A stretch of DNA of 64,000 bases, from contig NZ_CP048630.1 in the NCBI RefSeq assembly GCF_010669125.1, positions 3,778,001 through 3,842,000 on the forward strand. The letters run 5' to 3'. The notes beneath the pieces are model-generated. The model worked only from the letters and a program-made list of their open reading frames with translations, did no database searches and had not been told where the DNA came from. The position numbers were made by a program, and so were the translations under genes. How positions within the stretch are numbered: the first letter of the stretch is position 1; each line of letters starts with the position of its first letter. Shown one piece after another: positions 63,226 through 64,000 of this stretch. The DNA comes from Ancylobacter pratisalsi (lineage in GTDB: Bacteria > Pseudomonadota > Alphaproteobacteria > Rhizobiales > Xanthobacteraceae).

Positions 63226-63582
63226 ATGGCCGAAGGTAGCAAGCAACCCGAAGGCACGGGCTCGAACGGCACCAATCCCAAGGGCACTCGCCCGAGCGAA
63301 GCGGCCAAGGCCGTTTCAGGGGCGAGCGACACGGGCGCGAAGGCCGCCTCTTCCAAGACGGCAGCTTCCAACCCGACAGCTTCCAACCCGGCAGCTTCGA
63401 ACCCGGCTTCCGCCCGTTCCGCCGCGTCGCGCCCGGCAGCGGCCCGCACGGCCTCCGAATCGGCGGCGATGCGCAGTGCCGTATCCGCGCTGCCGGGGCT
63501 TCCCGCGCGCCGCTATTCATTCAATGCTCTGATCACCGTGGGCGTTCTAGGATTCATCGTCGGTCGCCTGTGCGCCCGGTAG
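63226..63582 (+). CDS. Low-complexity protein with a C-terminal membrane helix
   Basis: A 118-residue product. An Ala/Ser/Pro/Thr-rich part with near-repeats TAASNP, TASNP, AASNP and ASARSAAS fills residues about 30-85. It ends with a short helix RYSFNALITVGVLGFIVGRL and then CAR. AAGGAGG lies seven bases before the ATG. The layout resembles small tail-anchored proteins with a disordered N-terminus. The function is unknown. Confidence 0.6.
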   Translation: MAEGSKQPEGTGSNGTNPKGTRPSEAAKAVSGASDTGAKAASSKTAASNPTASNPAASNPASARSAASRPAAARTASESAAMRSAVSALPGLPARRYSFNALITVGVLGFIVGRLCAR

Positions 63583-63645
63583 AATCGCTGCTCTCGCCGA
63601 TTCCGGCTGCTGGCGGTGGTCCCGGCACCTTTCTGGAAAACAAAA

Positions 63646-64000
63646 ATGCAGACCCTTATCGTCCGGCACGTCACGCATTACAGCTACGCCAACCCGGTCG
63701 AATTCCAACCCCACCGACTGATGCTGCGGCCGCGCGACAGCCACGACCTGCGCCTCGTCGCCGCCGAACTCTCGATCTGGCCGCACGGTAACGTGCACTG
63801 GTTGCACGACGTGTTCGGCAACTCCGTCGCCACCGTCGATTTTCTCGAGCCCTCCAACGAGCTGAAGATCGAGAGCGTGCTGACGCTGGAGCGCTTCGGG
63901 CTCGGCTGGCCGGCGTTTGAGCTCGATGAGAGTGCGCGCGACTACCCCTTCGTCTATTCCTCCGACGACCGCATCGATCTCGGCCGCATGCGCGACTGCC
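63646..64000 (+). CDS. Transglutaminase-like protein, N-terminal part (cut by window end)
   Basis: At least 118 residues are visible. The start QTLIVRHVTHYSYANPVEFQ, then PHRLMLRPRDSHDLRL and GNVHWLHDVFGNSV, is the bacterial transglutaminase-like N-terminal domain. The catalytic Cys-His-Asp domain would lie beyond base 64000. Such proteins occur in cytoplasmic peptidase-like or cyanophycin-type clusters; their role is uncertain. Confidence 0.82.
   Translation, partial: MQTLIVRHVTHYSYANPVEFQPHRLMLRPRDSHDLRLVAAELSIWPHGNVHWLHDVFGNSVATVDFLEPSNELKIESVLTLERFGLGWPAFELDESARDYPFVYSSDDRIDLGRMRDC

Overview
The window is a high-GC, gene-dense chromosomal stretch from an alphaproteobacterium. The most likely home is a methylotrophic member of the Hyphomicrobiales, such as the Xanthobacter/Ancylobacter/Starkeya group. 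Support comes from a formaldehyde-activating enzyme (Fae) beside a complete pqqABCDE cluster, from alphaproteobacterial-type genes (DUF3750, DUF930, a SoxYZ-like quinoprotein accessory carrier) and from long unbroken operons with ATGA overlaps. The assignment is inference; no 16S gene is present.

Left part (1-12 kb): the tail of a taurine/nitrate-type ABC ATPase; fae on the minus strand; a small Cys-containing protein; a histidine kinase/response regulator pair; pqqA-B-C-D-E; two unknown exported proteins; a convergent SoxYZ-like carrier; a GltS-type symporter; and a WxxGxW-repeat protein. This looks like a C1/quinoprotein module with its own two-component system.

Middle part (12.2-34.05 kb) is the accessory region and the most interesting stretch. 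It opens with an F420 operon: F420-dependent glucose-6-phosphate dehydrogenase, cofE, cofD, cofC and an esterase-like hydrolase. A second long operon encodes a CUT1-type ABC importer with two non-identical ATPases, a binding protein and two permeases, then an acetamidase/formamidase-family protein, a limonene-monooxygenase-like luciferase-family enzyme, a gluconate-dehydrogenase-subunit-3-like protein with its GMC flavoprotein, and a phosphoribosyltransferase. Next come two divergent molybdenum hydroxylase large subunits, one FAD subunit, and a [2Fe-2S] subunit fused to a CoxG domain. A 7-bp motif (TGTGCTG) recurs in the three promoter regions. The block ends at a degenerate 34-bp tandem repeat array that resembles a mobile-element end. 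I read the block as a probably acquired catabolic island for an unidentified imported compound, with deazaflavin, flavin and molybdenum chemistry combined.

Right part (34.4-64 kb) is mostly housekeeping and envelope functions: two metallo-beta-lactamase-fold hydrolases, lepA, YegP-like and PRC-barrel proteins, an L,D-transpeptidase with MepA, a GMC alcohol dehydrogenase, an MltB-type transglycosylase, a DUF3750 protein, mntH behind paired dyads, malonyl-CoA decarboxylase, a PAS-GGDEF protein, a cyclopropane fatty acid synthase, a TetR-controlled EmrAB pump, leuA preceded by a leucine-rich leader peptide, a DUF930 protein, pabB-pabA-pabC, a tripartite tricarboxylate transporter (tctC-tctB-tctA), tRNA-Lys(CTT), two small proteins, and the start of a transglutaminase-like gene cut by the window edge.
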